DNA of 64,000 bases from an uncultured Alphaproteobacteria bacterium. Its GTDB lineage: Bacteria > Pseudomonadota > Alphaproteobacteria > Caulobacterales > Aquidulcibacteraceae. The notes below the pieces were generated by a model. That model was not told the origin of the DNA, ran no database searches, and saw nothing but the letters and a program-made list of their open reading frames with translations. The translations under genes were made by a program, and so were the position numbers. Positions within the stretch are counted from its first letter, which is position 1. Every line of letters starts with the position of its first letter. This document shows positions 7,122-17,756 of this stretch, one piece after another. The stretch is from assembly GCA_902826245.1 (NCBI GenBank), contig CADEEA010000001.1:1-64000 (forward strand). The letters run 5' to 3'.

Positions 7122-9674
7122 ATGTCAGAAGACACGCTCCCCATCTCCCAGCGCGCCATGGCGCCGCCGCCTTATCTCGCCGCGCTCAACCCCGAACAGC
7201 GCGCGGCGGTGGAGGCGCTTGACGGCCCGGTGCTGGTGCTGGCGGGCGCCGGCACTGGCAAGACGCGGGTGCTGACCACGCGGCTGGCGCATCTTCTGTC
7301 CACAGGGCGCGCCAAACCATGGAGCGTGCTCGCGGTTACCTTCACCAACAAGGCTGCGCGCGAAATGCGCGAGCGGGTGGAGGCGTTGCTCGGCCCCGGC
7401 GGCGGCGGCCTGCCCTGGCTCGGCACCTTCCACTCCATCAGCGCGCGCATGCTGCGCATCCATGCGGAACTGGTCGGACTCAAGAACAATTTCACAATCC
7501 TCGACACCGACGATCAGGTTCGGCTGCTGAAGCAGATCATCGAAGCCGAAAACATCGATGAAAAAAAATGGCCAGGCCGACAACTCGCCGGCCTGATTGA
7601 TTCCTGGAAGAATCGCGCGCTGACGCCGGACAAAGTTCCAAAGAACGAAGGCTACCATTTCGCCGACGGCGCCGGGATCAAGCTCTATGCGGCCTACCAA
7701 GCGCGGTTGAAAATCCTCAACGCTTGCGATTTCGGCGATCTCCTGTTGCACATGATCGATGTGTTCCAGCGCCATCCCGACGTGCTGGAAACTTACCACA
7801 AGAAGCTCAGCCATTTGCTGGTGGACGAGTACCAGGACACCAACGTCGCCCAATATTTGTGGCTCAGGCTGCTGGCGCAGGCGCGCAAGAATCTGTGCGT
7901 GGTGGGCGACGACGACCAATCCATCTACGGTTGGCGCGGCGCAGAAGTCGACAACATCCTGCGCTTCGAGCACGATTTTCCTGGCGCTGTCGTGGTGCGG
8001 CTCGAACGCAATTATCGCTCCACCGGCCACATCCTCGCCGCCGCCTCACATCTGATCGCGCATAACCGTGGACGGCTCGGCAAGACGCTGTTTACCGACG
8101 ACGATGACGGCAATCGCGTGAAGGTGCGCGGGGTGTGGGATGGAGAGGCAGAAGCCAGACTGATCGGGGATGATATCGAGGCGTGGGTGACGCAACAAGC
8201 TTTCCTGCCGCTCGCGCACCACGGGCAACAATTTGAGGTTGGGAGCGCGCGGCCTCCGGCCGCGCATGCGTCGCTAGAAGCGCCGCGCTCCACCGCGGAA
8301 ATTCCCGCGCCCACCCTTGCCCCCACTTCACAAGGGAGAAAAGAAAGACACTCTTACGCCGATTGCGCCGTACTCGTGCGCGCCGCCTGGCAGATGCGCG
8401 CGTTCGAAGAACGTTTTCTGATGCTGCGCATTCCCTACAAGGTCATTGGCGGGCCACGCTTTTTCGAGCGCGCGGAAGTGCGCGACGCGCACGCGTATCT
8501 GCGTCTCATTCGCTCCGAGGATGACGACCTGGCATTCGAACGCATCGTCAACCAACCCAAGCGCGGCATCGGCGAAGGCACGGTGCAGAAGCTGCACGCC
8601 CATGCCGGGAAACCCCCTGTGCGGTTCGTCACCGATCATGGGCCCCTGTTCGACGCGGAAACCGGCGAAGTCGTCATCGCGCAGCAAGAAGCGCCGGGCG
8701 GCGCCACCCGCTTCCGTTCGCTGGTCGCAGCCGCGCGCGAACTGGTCCTCACCGACGATCTGCCGCTGAAAGCCAAGACGGCGCTGCGCAGTTTCCTCAC
8801 CGATCTCGACCGCTGGCGTGAGCGCTCGCGCCAGATCTCCCACATCGAACTCGCCGAAACCATTCTCGACGAAAGCGGCTACACCGAAATGCTGCGCAAC
8901 GACAAGTCGCCGCAGGCGCAAACACGGCTCGAGAACCTGAAGGAATTGGTCCAAAGCATGGGCCAGTACGACACGCTGGAGGCGTACCTCGAACACGTGG
9001 CGTTGGTGTTGGACATCGAGGCGGAAGCCGACAGCGAGAATGTGCAACTCTCCACGCTGCACGCGGCCAAGGGCCTGGAATGGCCACTGGTTTTCCTGCC
9101 GGGATGGGAAGAGGAAGTGTTCCCTTCCAAGCGCTCGATCGACGAGAATGGCGAGAAGGGCCTGGAGGAAGAACGCCGCCTTGCTTATGTCGGCATCACG
9201 CGGGCGCGTGAGAGCGCGCGCATTTCCTTCGTGGCCAACCGGCAAATCTATGGACGCTGGCAGAGCGTGCTGCCCTCGCGCTTCATCGACGAACTCCCGC
9301 CCGCGAGCGTCGATGCAGTGAGCGAGACCGGTTACGCGATGCAGGCGGGCGGCGTGCGCGAGAGTGCGGCGCGCTTCGAGGCGTACGCGCCCGGCGCAGG
9401 CTTCAACAGCGCCTACCAATCGCCGGGCTGGCGCCGCGCCCAAGAGAACGCAGGCAAGCGTGGCAAACCACCCATGCTGGAAGGCGAAGCGCGCCTGATC
9501 GCGAGATCTGGCGACGACGATTCAAGCTTCAAACGCGGCGACCGCATCTTTCACCAAAAGTTCGGCTACGGCCTCATCCGCGCGGTCGAAGGCAACAAGC
9601 TGACGGTGGATTTCGACAAGGCGGGAGAGAAGCGCGTGATCGATAGCTTTGTGATCCCCGCGAGTGCGGCGTGA
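7122..9674 (+). CDS. pcrA: UvrD/PcrA-type superfamily 1 DNA helicase
   Basis: This 850-residue 3'-5' helicase has LNPEQRAAV (Q motif), Walker A GAGTGKT, VTFTNKAAREMRER (Ia), GTFHSI, VDEYQDTN (II), GDDDQSIYGWRGA (III), RLERNYRST (IV), STLHAAKGLEWPLVFLPG (V) and RRLAYVGITRA (VI). It ends in a C-terminal beta domain (GDRIFHQKFGYG...). These enzymes act in nucleotide excision and mismatch repair and in removing RecA from DNA. Two unusual insertions are visible: a proline/alanine-rich one around DNA 8200-8350 carrying a palindromic repeat, and another around 8605-8700. The ATG at 7122 was preferred over an upstream start at 7056 whose extra residues are not family-like. The name pcrA versus uvrD is a convention. 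Confidence 0.93.
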   Translation: MSEDTLPISQRAMAPPPYLAALNPEQRAAVEALDGPVLVLAGAGTGKTRVLTTRLAHLLSTGRAKPWSVLAVTFTNKAAREMRERVEALLGPGGGGLPWLGTFHSISARMLRIHAELVGLKNNFTILDTDDQVRLLKQIIEAENIDEKKWPGRQLAGLIDSWKNRALTPDKVPKNEGYHFADGAGIKLYAAYQARLKILNACDFGDLLLHMIDVFQRHPDVLETYHKKLSHLLVDEYQDTNVAQYLWLRLLAQARKNLCVVGDDDQSIYGWRGAEVDNILRFEHDFPGAVVVRLERNYRSTGHILAAASHLIAHNRGRLGKTLFTDDDDGNRVKVRGVWDGEAEARLIGDDIEAWVTQQAFLPLAHHGQQFEVGSARPPAAHASLEAPRSTAEIPAPTLAPTSQGRKERHSYADCAVLVRAAWQMRAFEERFLMLRIPYKVIGGPRFFERAEVRDAHAYLRLIRSEDDDLAFERIVNQPKRGIGEGTVQKLHAHAGKPPVRFVTDHGPLFDAETGEVVIAQQEAPGGATRFRSLVAAARELVLTDDLPLKAKTALRSFLTDLDRWRERSRQISHIELAETILDESGYTEMLRNDKSPQAQTRLENLKELVQSMGQYDTLEAYLEHVALVLDIEAEADSENVQLSTLHAAKGLEWPLVFLPGWEEEVFPSKRSIDENGEKGLEEERRLAYVGITRARESARISFVANRQIYGRWQSVLPSRFIDELPPASVDAVSETGYAMQAGGVRESAARFEAYAPGAGFNSAYQSPGWRRAQENAGKRGKPPMLEGEARLIARSGDDDSSFKRGDRIFHQKFGYGLIRAVEGNKLTVDFDKAGEKRVIDSFVIPASAA
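8247..8265. repeat. GC-rich palindromic repeat inside the helicase gene
   Basis: GCGCGGCC and GGCCGCGC form a perfect 8-base stem around a TCC loop, preceded by GGGAGCGC. The same architecture (GGAGCGC, stem, TCC, stem) recurs between mtnP and apt at 51734-51750 with a different stem sequence. Here it lies in frame within a non-conserved insertion of the helicase. Confidence 0.6.
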
Positions 9675-9717
9675 GTATCTAGTGATCCCTCTAGTCACCA
9701 TATCCGGGAGAAGTTCC

Positions 9718-10278
9718 GTGGCCTCTGTCAGCAATGTCGTCGCGATGGCCAGCGCCCTCGCGCTTCTTGCAAGCTGTTCGACCTCGGCGGTAGCCCAGAA
9801 CGTGCAGCCCTCGACCCGCGATCTCGACCGCATCCTTGGGACATGGTCGTTCGATGACGCCTCCGCCGCGGATAACGGCGCCAGTTATCGAGAAACGGGC
9901 ACGCGCACGTGCGCGCTCACATTGAGCGACACCTATATACGCTGCGAGTCACTTGGGCGCGCAGCCAATGGAACGGAGCGCACGTACCTCTTCTACTTCA
10001 ACTACAACGCCGTCGACCGCCGCTACGAAATGTTGTCACTACATAGTTCTTGGTCACAATCCCAGCGCTTCGAGCTGCGGATCATGCCGGACGGCAACTG
10101 GCACTTGCACCGCGGCGCGACGCCATCCGCGGATGGACGCGTCAATCGCAGCAATTGGGGCGTGGTCCGGTTTCCCGACGCCAACACCATGATCTGGGAA
10201 ACTCGCCTCAATCGCAACGACGAACCACCAGATCGCTGGACGCTGTCATATATCGACACCGCGAGGCGTATCCGATAG
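9718..10278 (+). CDS. Hypothetical lipoprotein
   Basis: This 186-residue protein has a short signal peptide ending in the lipobox-like LLASC, followed by a Ser/Ala linker. The mature part has LGTWSFDDAS, a TRTCALTLSDTYIRCES pair of cysteines and TYLFYFNYN. Tyr/Trp-rich strands such as GNWHLHRG, SNWGVVRF and MIWETR suggest a small lipocalin-like beta barrel. I do not recognise the family. The GTG at 9718 was chosen because GGGAGAAG precedes it at a normal distance and it places the signal peptide at the N-terminus; an upstream GTG at 9664 is less likely. A role in the periplasm or outer membrane is inferred. Confidence 0.65.
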   Translation: MASVSNVVAMASALALLASCSTSAVAQNVQPSTRDLDRILGTWSFDDASAADNGASYRETGTRTCALTLSDTYIRCESLGRAANGTERTYLFYFNYNAVDRRYEMLSLHSSWSQSQRFELRIMPDGNWHLHRGATPSADGRVNRSNWGVVRFPDANTMIWETRLNRNDEPPDRWTLSYIDTARRIR

Positions 10279-10346
10279 GAGCGACTCCGCAAACATCAAC
10301 CGAACCATAACAATCGAAGTTGGATGTCGCGAACCAAGGAGATTCC

Positions 10347-11228
10347 ATGCTCCTCCTCACCGCCCTTGGCTCGCTCGCGCAGATCCGCGCCGCCGCCGAC
10401 GAACTCGACCGTCACGATCCCTCCCCCGCCGACGCGGTGAGTTGGTTTGAGGAAAGCCCGCGCAAGTTTCGCATCGAGATTTACGCGCCGACGACGCAGG
10501 ACGCCGCCAGCATCGAGGCGATCGTCGGCGCTGCTGCTCCGGAATTACATCTTGTACACAAGGAAGTGCCGGCCGCCGATTGGGTGGCGATGTCGCTGGA
10601 AGGATTGCCCGCGGTGCGTGCGGGGCGCTTTGTCGTCGCAGGCGCGCATGCGCTTCAGCACGAGAATTCTGGACGCACGAAAATATGGATCGAGGCGTCT
10701 GAGGCTTTCGGCACCGGCCATCACGGCACAACGTGGGGGTGCTTGATGGGTTTGGAGGGATTTTTGCGGAATCGCTCCCCCTCGCACGTCCTCGATGTCG
10801 GCTGCGGCTCTGGCGTGCTCGCCATCGCGGCCGCCAAGCACGGCGCAAAAGCGCTTGCGATCGAGATTGACGCGCGCGCCGCGGCGATTGCGGCCATCAA
10901 TGCGCGCCAGAACCAGGTCGCGCAGCGCATGCGCGTGATCGCTGGAGACGGCGCGCGCTACATCGCCAAGCAGCGCTTCGATCTTGTGTTCGCGAATATC
11001 CTGATGCGGCCGCTGATACGCTTGGCGCCGAAACTGGTCGCCGCCACGGCGCCGGGCGGCACGCTCATTCTCTCTGGTTTGCTGCGAAGCCAAGCCCCGC
11101 TGGTGCGCGAAGCCTATGAATCCCGCGGCATGGTGCTCACGCGCCAGATTCCAAAGGAAGCGTGGATGACGTTGGTGTGGCGGCGGAGTGACCGGATTCG
11201 GTATTCGGGGATCGGGATTCCGGACTAG
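10347..11228 (+). CDS. prmA: Ribosomal protein L11 methyltransferase
   Basis: This 293-residue protein has an N-terminal substrate-binding part and a class I methyltransferase domain. Visible motifs are EASEAFGTGHHGTT (the PrmA signature), the SAM-binding LDVGCGSGVLAIAAAKHG, IEIDARA, and FDLVFANILMRPL, which corresponds to the catalytic-loop N-I-L. It methylates L11 in the cytosol using S-adenosylmethionine. AAGGAG precedes the ATG at 10347. The last residues (after WRR) are encoded inside one arm of a long inverted repeat and are not family-like, so the C-terminus looks extended by the repeat. Confidence 0.92.
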   Translation: MLLLTALGSLAQIRAAADELDRHDPSPADAVSWFEESPRKFRIEIYAPTTQDAASIEAIVGAAAPELHLVHKEVPAADWVAMSLEGLPAVRAGRFVVAGAHALQHENSGRTKIWIEASEAFGTGHHGTTWGCLMGLEGFLRNRSPSHVLDVGCGSGVLAIAAAKHGAKALAIEIDARAAAIAAINARQNQVAQRMRVIAGDGARYIAKQRFDLVFANILMRPLIRLAPKLVAATAPGGTLILSGLLRSQAPLVREAYESRGMVLTRQIPKEAWMTLVWRRSDRIRYSGIGIPD

Positions 11229-11274
11229 GGGTCACGTCACTCCCAACCCCGAAAACCGATCCCCGAATACCGAA
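11197..11274. repeat. Long inverted repeat / possible bidirectional terminator
   Basis: Two perfect 19-base arms (11197-11215 and 11256-11274; each containing GGTATTCGGGGATCGG or its complement) are separated by 40 bases. The left arm encodes the last residues of prmA. The right arm ends exactly at the stop codon of the convergent gene at 11275. The transcript could fold into a long hairpin serving both genes as terminator. No U-tract is seen, so rho-independent function is uncertain. Confidence 0.55.
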
Positions 11275-11721
11275 CTAACGCGAATAGACATTCACCGCAT
11301 ACCAGCACTCTCCCGTCCCGCATCGCGGCATCGAGACCTCCACCTCATAAGCGCCCGTGAACGGCACGCGCACGTCCATGACCGCAGCGCCCGCAGCCGG
11401 CGCCGCCTGAGCGATCTGGGCGCCTTCGGCATTCGCCAGACGAAGATCGGGCGCGCCGCAGCGCACATCACACACACCTACGATCCGATAGACTTCTCCC
11501 GCGCGTAGCGTCAGGGGAATGCGCATCGACTCCCCCGCGCCCATGCCGCCCGCGAACGGGCCCGCCCCACGCACATAGGCGCCTTCGGAGACGATCGCCT
11601 CCGCCCGCGCCAGCTTCTGCGCCAATTCCCGCGCAAACGGGTCCGGCACCTGCGCGACGGCGGGCGCTGCCAGCGCGAAGACCGCAAACAGCGCCAAGAT
11701 CGGTGCTTTCCAGGCGCGCAT
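11275..11721 (-). CDS. Secreted four-cysteine beta-domain protein
   Basis: This 148-residue protein has a clear Sec signal peptide (about 1-23, ending APAVAQ). It carries a helical stretch (28-45) and then a beta-rich domain with GEVYRIVGVCDVRCG, DLRLANAEGA and a C-terminal CGTGECWYAVNVY. Cysteines at 84, 88, 134 and 139 repeat the exact spacing of cysteines 280, 284, 330 and 335 of the TIR protein at 1994-3037. The mature protein is therefore likely periplasmic with two disulfides. GGAGAG precedes the start at 11721; an earlier ATG at 11739 is less likely. Function is unknown; ligand or envelope-stress sensing is a guess. Confidence 0.75.
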   Translation of the reverse strand: MRAWKAPILALFAVFALAAPAVAQVPDPFARELAQKLARAEAIVSEGAYVRGAGPFAGGMGAGESMRIPLTLRAGEVYRIVGVCDVRCGAPDLRLANAEGAQIAQAAPAAGAAVMDVRVPFTGAYEVEVSMPRCGTGECWYAVNVYSR

Positions 11722-11832
11722 GGGCTCTCCGGGAGGCAAATATTCGGGATCAGCCCCTTAACCTCCGCTGCAAGTGGCCTAAACTCAAGCCGCTGAACCG
11801 GCCCTGAACTTCGCCCAAAGGATGTATGACAC

Positions 11833-13644
11833 GTGTTCCAGAACTATGACGAACCCGGCGGCCCCGCTCTCGGGCGCAAGCATTTGCCGCAATTGAGAAA
11901 AGCGCTGAAGGCGGCAGGCCTCGACGGGTTCATCGTGCCACATGAGGATGAATGGCAGAATGAATATGTGCCTCCCGCGTATGATCGGTTGGCCTGGACC
12001 TCGGGTTTCACCGGGTCAGCCGGCGCGGCTGTAATATTTGCCGAGCACGCCGCGATTTTCACCGATGGCCGCTACACGCTGCAAGTGCGCGCGCAGGTGG
12101 ACGGCGCATTGTTCGAGTATCTCGATCTGGTCGATGGAGGTCCCGCCGCTTACCTGCGCGAGAAGGCGCCGAAAGGCGCCAAAATCGGTTACGATCCCAA
12201 GCTGCACAGCCCCGATGCGCTCGACAAACTGCGCAAGGCAGCGCTCGACGCCGACGTCGAACTCGTTGCAGTCGCACGCAATCCAATCGACGGAATCTGG
12301 AGCGATCGCCCTCCGATCCCGATGGCGCGCGTCGAGGCGCAGCCCGAAGCGTTCACCGGCGAAAGCGCGACATCGAAGCGCCATCGGCTGGGAGACGGGC
12401 TAAGCGAGGAGAAGGCTGACGCCGTGGTGATCACCTCGCCCGCTTCGATCGCCTGGCTGTTCAACATTCGCGGCGGCGACGTTTCGCGCACGCCTTTGCC
12501 GCTGGGCGAAGCGATCCTGCGCGCCGACGGCAAGGCTGACCTATTCTTGGCGGAAGAGAAGGTGACGCCCGCGCTACGCCAATGGCTCGGCAATGAGGTA
12601 GCGGTGCGGCCCTCGCGTGACCTTGCACCGGCGTTGGCGGAACTGAAGGACAAGCGCGTGCGGCTCGATCCCGCAACCGCTTCGGCCTGGTATTTCGAAC
12701 AATTGAAATCGGCCGGCGCGGAAATCGTGAAGGGGCAAGACCCGGTCGTGCTGCCGCGCGCGTGCAAGAACGAGGCGGAGATCGGGGGCTCGCGCATGGC
12801 CCATCGCCGCGACGGCGCGGCGGTTTCGCGCTATCTGCACTGGGTGGCGAGCGAGGCGCAGAGCGGCAAGGTCGATGAGATCAGCGCCTGCAAGAAATTG
12901 GAGGAATTCCGCCAAGCCACGGGCGCGCTGAAGGACCTTTCTTTCGATTCCATCTCCGGCGCCGGCCCCAACGGCGCCATCGTGCATTACCGCGTCTCGA
13001 AGAAAACCAATCGCCGCTTGGCGCGTGGTTCGCTGTTTCTGATCGATTCCGGCGCGCAATATCTCGACGGCACCACCGACATCACCCGCACCATCGCCAT
13101 CGGCCGCCCCAACAAGGAAATGCGCGAGCGCTTCACGCGCGTGCTCAAGGGCCATATCGCGCTCTCGCGCGTGCGTTTCCCGAAGGGCACCACCGGGCAT
13201 CAACTCGATGCACTGGCGCGGATGTCGCTTTGGGAGGCAGGCCTCGATTACGATCACGGCACCGGCCACGGCGTCGGTTCCTATCTCGGCGTGCACGAAG
13301 GCCCGCAGCGCATCGCCAAATGGGTCAACACCCAGCCGCTGGAGCCGGGCATGATCGTCTCCAACGAACCCGGCTATTACAAGACCGGCGGCTACGGCAT
13401 CCGCATCGAAAATCTGCAAGTAGTGACGCCAGCGGCAGACGTGCCCGGCGGCGAACGCCCGATGCTTGGCTTCGAAACACTGACGCTCGCGCCAATTGAT
13501 CGCGCGCTGGTCGTGAAGTCATTGCTCACCAAGGAAGAGATCGCCTGGGTGAACGCCTATCACGCCCGCGTGCGTGAGGTGATCGGCGCGCTGTTGGAGG
13601 GGGAGTCGAAAGCGTGGCTGGAGGGGGCGACGGCGGCGTTGTGA
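11833..13644 (+). CDS. pepP: Xaa-Pro aminopeptidase (M24B family)
   Basis: This 603-residue protein resembles the long XPNPEP1-type aminopeptidase P: two creatinase-like N-terminal domains (about 1-310) and a pita-bread catalytic domain. Metal ligands are visible as Asp in LIDSGAQY, Asp in GTTDITRT, His in THGVGSYLGVHEG-like GTGHGVGSYLGVHEG, Glu in SNEPGYY and Glu in GIRIENL. It removes N-terminal residues preceding proline in the cytosol. The start is GTG at 11833, since the ATG a few bases upstream is in another frame. It is monocistronic and followed at once by a palindromic repeat. Confidence 0.92.
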   Translation: MFQNYDEPGGPALGRKHLPQLRKALKAAGLDGFIVPHEDEWQNEYVPPAYDRLAWTSGFTGSAGAAVIFAEHAAIFTDGRYTLQVRAQVDGALFEYLDLVDGGPAAYLREKAPKGAKIGYDPKLHSPDALDKLRKAALDADVELVAVARNPIDGIWSDRPPIPMARVEAQPEAFTGESATSKRHRLGDGLSEEKADAVVITSPASIAWLFNIRGGDVSRTPLPLGEAILRADGKADLFLAEEKVTPALRQWLGNEVAVRPSRDLAPALAELKDKRVRLDPATASAWYFEQLKSAGAEIVKGQDPVVLPRACKNEAEIGGSRMAHRRDGAAVSRYLHWVASEAQSGKVDEISACKKLEEFRQATGALKDLSFDSISGAGPNGAIVHYRVSKKTNRRLARGSLFLIDSGAQYLDGTTDITRTIAIGRPNKEMRERFTRVLKGHIALSRVRFPKGTTGHQLDALARMSLWEAGLDYDHGTGHGVGSYLGVHEGPQRIAKWVNTQPLEPGMIVSNEPGYYKTGGYGIRIENLQVVTPAADVPGGERPMLGFETLTLAPIDRALVVKSLLTKEEIAWVNAYHARVREVIGALLEGESKAWLEGATAAL

Positions 13645-13657
13645 GGTGATTAGCGTC

Positions 13658-13705
13658 CCTTCTCCCCTTGAGGGGAGAAGGTGGCGCGAAGCGCCGGATG
13701 AGGGG
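13658..13705 (+). repeat. Two-hairpin palindromic repeat, left copy
   Basis: A 48-base element with a perfect first hairpin (CCTTCTCCCC, TTGA loop, GGGGAGAAGG), then a second hairpin GGCGC-GAA-GCGCC, then GGATGAGGGG. An inverted copy lies at 14323-14370. The type is common as an intergenic repeat in alphaproteobacteria. Confidence 0.85.
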
Positions 13706-13757
13706 TTTGAGCGGGTCAACGGAATTTCCGCTATGTCCGTACGTCGCGAAGGCCGAT

Positions 13758-14258
13758 ATGGCGGACGCTTGCGAGGATTTGAGAATGTCGCTGCGCAACT
13801 CGCTCCGGGTTTCCCGCCCTCCCGCCGACCGGGTGGAGGAGTTCAAGGCTCTAGGGCTTGCGTTGATCAAAAGTGCGGAGCGCGGAGAGAGCTGCTCTGA
13901 ACTGCTCTCTGAGCTACAGCACCGCACTGGCGGCTTATCATATGGACTGGAGTATTTTGCTGATTTCGGTGGAGCGGAGAGCATTGAAGAATTCGCTGAG
14001 CGTGCAGCCCTTGGCCAAGCGCCCCACGTCCCGGACATTGAGCCGGCAGAGCTAGTTGAAGTGGTTGAGCTTGTTTACCAAGGCGCAGGCGACCCTTTGT
14101 CGAGATATTATCTGGACCTTTTCAGCAGAAACGTTTCCCACCCAGCACCATCGACTCTCATCTATCACCCTCATAACCATTGGCCGAAGGGTTACGAGCC
14201 AAGCCCCGCCGAGATCGTCGAGATAGCTACTTTACCGACGAATGTGATCAGGTTCTAG
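13758..14258 (+). CDS. Hypothetical protein in an inverted-repeat-flanked cassette
   Basis: This 166-residue acidic protein has an N-terminal helix (VEEFKALGLALIKSAERGESC), then LSYGLEYFADFGGAESIEEF, and a C-terminal aromatic part with RYYLDLFSRN, LIYHPHNHW and EPSPAEIVEIA. It has no signal peptide or membrane segment. The look is similar to contact-toxin immunity proteins, but I cannot assign a family. The start at 13758 begins after the repeat; a longer frame from 13668 would translate the repeat itself. The base composition is less GC-rich than its neighbours, and it sits between inverted copies of a two-hairpin repeat, which suggests an acquired gene. Confidence 0.55.
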   Translation: MADACEDLRMSLRNSLRVSRPPADRVEEFKALGLALIKSAERGESCSELLSELQHRTGGLSYGLEYFADFGGAESIEEFAERAALGQAPHVPDIEPAELVEVVELVYQGAGDPLSRYYLDLFSRNVSHPAPSTLIYHPHNHWPKGYEPSPAEIVEIATLPTNVIRF

Positions 14259-14322
14259 AGTCCGCTTCGGGCCAGAGCCGAATTTGCAGTTCCAATCGCT
14301 CCCCATCCGCCAACACCGCGAT

Positions 14323-14370
14323 CCCCTCATCCGGCCCTTCGGGCCACCTTCTCCCCTCAAGGGGAGAAGG
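14323..14370 (-). repeat. Two-hairpin palindromic repeat, right copy (inverted)
   Basis: This is the inverted counterpart of 13658-13705. The first hairpin is identical. The second hairpin reads GGCCC-GAA-GGGCC on the minus strand instead of GGCGC-GAA-GCGCC, so both sides of the stem changed together and pairing is kept. The element ends about 150 bases before the next gene. Confidence 0.85.
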
Positions 14371-14524
14371 ACGATTCCCCGCCAATCGAGCTCCACAGAT
14401 GGCCGCCCCCTCGCTTCCCAGACGATTGGGTGATGATATCCTTGTCGGCTATTGTCATGATCGAGCCCCCAGCACAGCGACGGGCCGCTTGTCGGCGCGC
14501 CCGCCTCTGGTCAAAGGAGGCCCC

Positions 14525-15178
14525 ATGTTCGTAGGCCATTACGCAGCCGCACTCGCCGCCAAGGCAATCGAACCGCGCGCGCCGCTATGGACGCTGGCGG
14601 CTGGGTGCCAACTCGTGGACATCGGCTGGAGCGCTTTCATCATCGCCGGCATCGAGCGCGCTAGCGCCGATCCAACACTTCCCGGTTCATCGCTTATACT
14701 CGAACACATGCCGTGGACGCATTCGCTGCCGATGACGTTCGTATGGTCGGCGGGCGCCGCGTTGCTCGCGCTCGTACTCCTGCGTTTGCCCGTATGGGCG
14801 AGCGTAATGATCGGCGTGAGCGTCGCCTCGCATTGGCTGCTCGATTTTCTTGTACACCGCCCCGACCTCGAACTCTGGTTCGGCGGCGACAAAGTCGGGC
14901 TCGGCTGGTGGAATTATCCCGTGCCCGAGCAGGCGCTGGAAATCGGCCTCCTCGCACTTGGCGGCGGCGCCTGGATTGCGTCGCGCAAGCAAATCGCGCG
15001 CACAGCCTGGCCGGCGCTTGGGTTCATGGCTTTTCTGGTAGCGCTGCAAATCGTGGCGATGCTGCAACCGCAGCCCGCAGGCCCGCTGCCGCCACAGGCT
15101 GGGGTGACGATACTGGCGGTGTATCTTGTGGTGGTCGCCGTGGCGGCGCTAGCGGATGCACGCGGCAAGCGGGCGTGA
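14525..15178 (+). CDS. Integral membrane protein, YdjM/DUF457-like
   Basis: This 217-residue protein has an N-terminal MFVGHYAAALAAK, five to seven membrane helices (including FVWSAGAALLALVLL, VWASVMIGVSVASHWLL and AGVTILAVYLVVVAVAAL) and histidine-containing motifs MPWTHSLPM and SHWLLDFLVHRPD. These are reminiscent of the YdjM/DUF457 putative membrane metal-dependent hydrolases. A strong AAAGGAGG Shine-Dalgarno precedes the ATG at 14525. The His/Asp residues could bind metal, but the biochemical role is unknown. It stands alone between repeat elements. Confidence 0.75.
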   Translation: MFVGHYAAALAAKAIEPRAPLWTLAAGCQLVDIGWSAFIIAGIERASADPTLPGSSLILEHMPWTHSLPMTFVWSAGAALLALVLLRLPVWASVMIGVSVASHWLLDFLVHRPDLELWFGGDKVGLGWWNYPVPEQALEIGLLALGGGAWIASRKQIARTAWPALGFMAFLVALQIVAMLQPQPAGPLPPQAGVTILAVYLVVVAVAALADARGKRA

Positions 15179-15228
15179 GCAGAATATGTGGATCGCCGGT
15201 ATTCATAGCTCCTGTACTCGAATGTCCC

Positions 15229-15328
15229 GTGATTCCGGACGCGCGGAGCGCGATCCGGAACCCAGGGGACCATAGAGCGCCGCTTGTTGCCCCTGGGTTC
15301 CGGGTCTTGCTTGCAAGCCCGGAATGAC
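15229..15328. repeat. Imperfect inverted-repeat element (BIME/MITE-like)
   Basis: About 100 bases in which two roughly 40-base halves are inverted complements of each other: GATTCCGGA...TCCGGAACCCAGGGG on the left and CCCCTGGGTTCCGG...CCGGAATGAC on the right. Each half also has its own small hairpin (GCGCGGAGCGC and CTTGCTTGCAAG regions). It lies between a plus-strand gene and the convergent ligA, so it could also stop transcription. No gene is seen in 15179-15374. Confidence 0.7.
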
Positions 15329-15374
15329 GGAGTTCGATTCATCGACTAATGGGTCACAAGTAGAGGCCGCTGGT

Positions 15375-17756
<2,382 letters not shown>

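Noticed and set aside
8328..9443. Long open frame antisense to the helicase gene
   Set aside because: It lies wholly opposite conserved helicase motifs, has no family-like sequence and arises from high GC at third codon positions.
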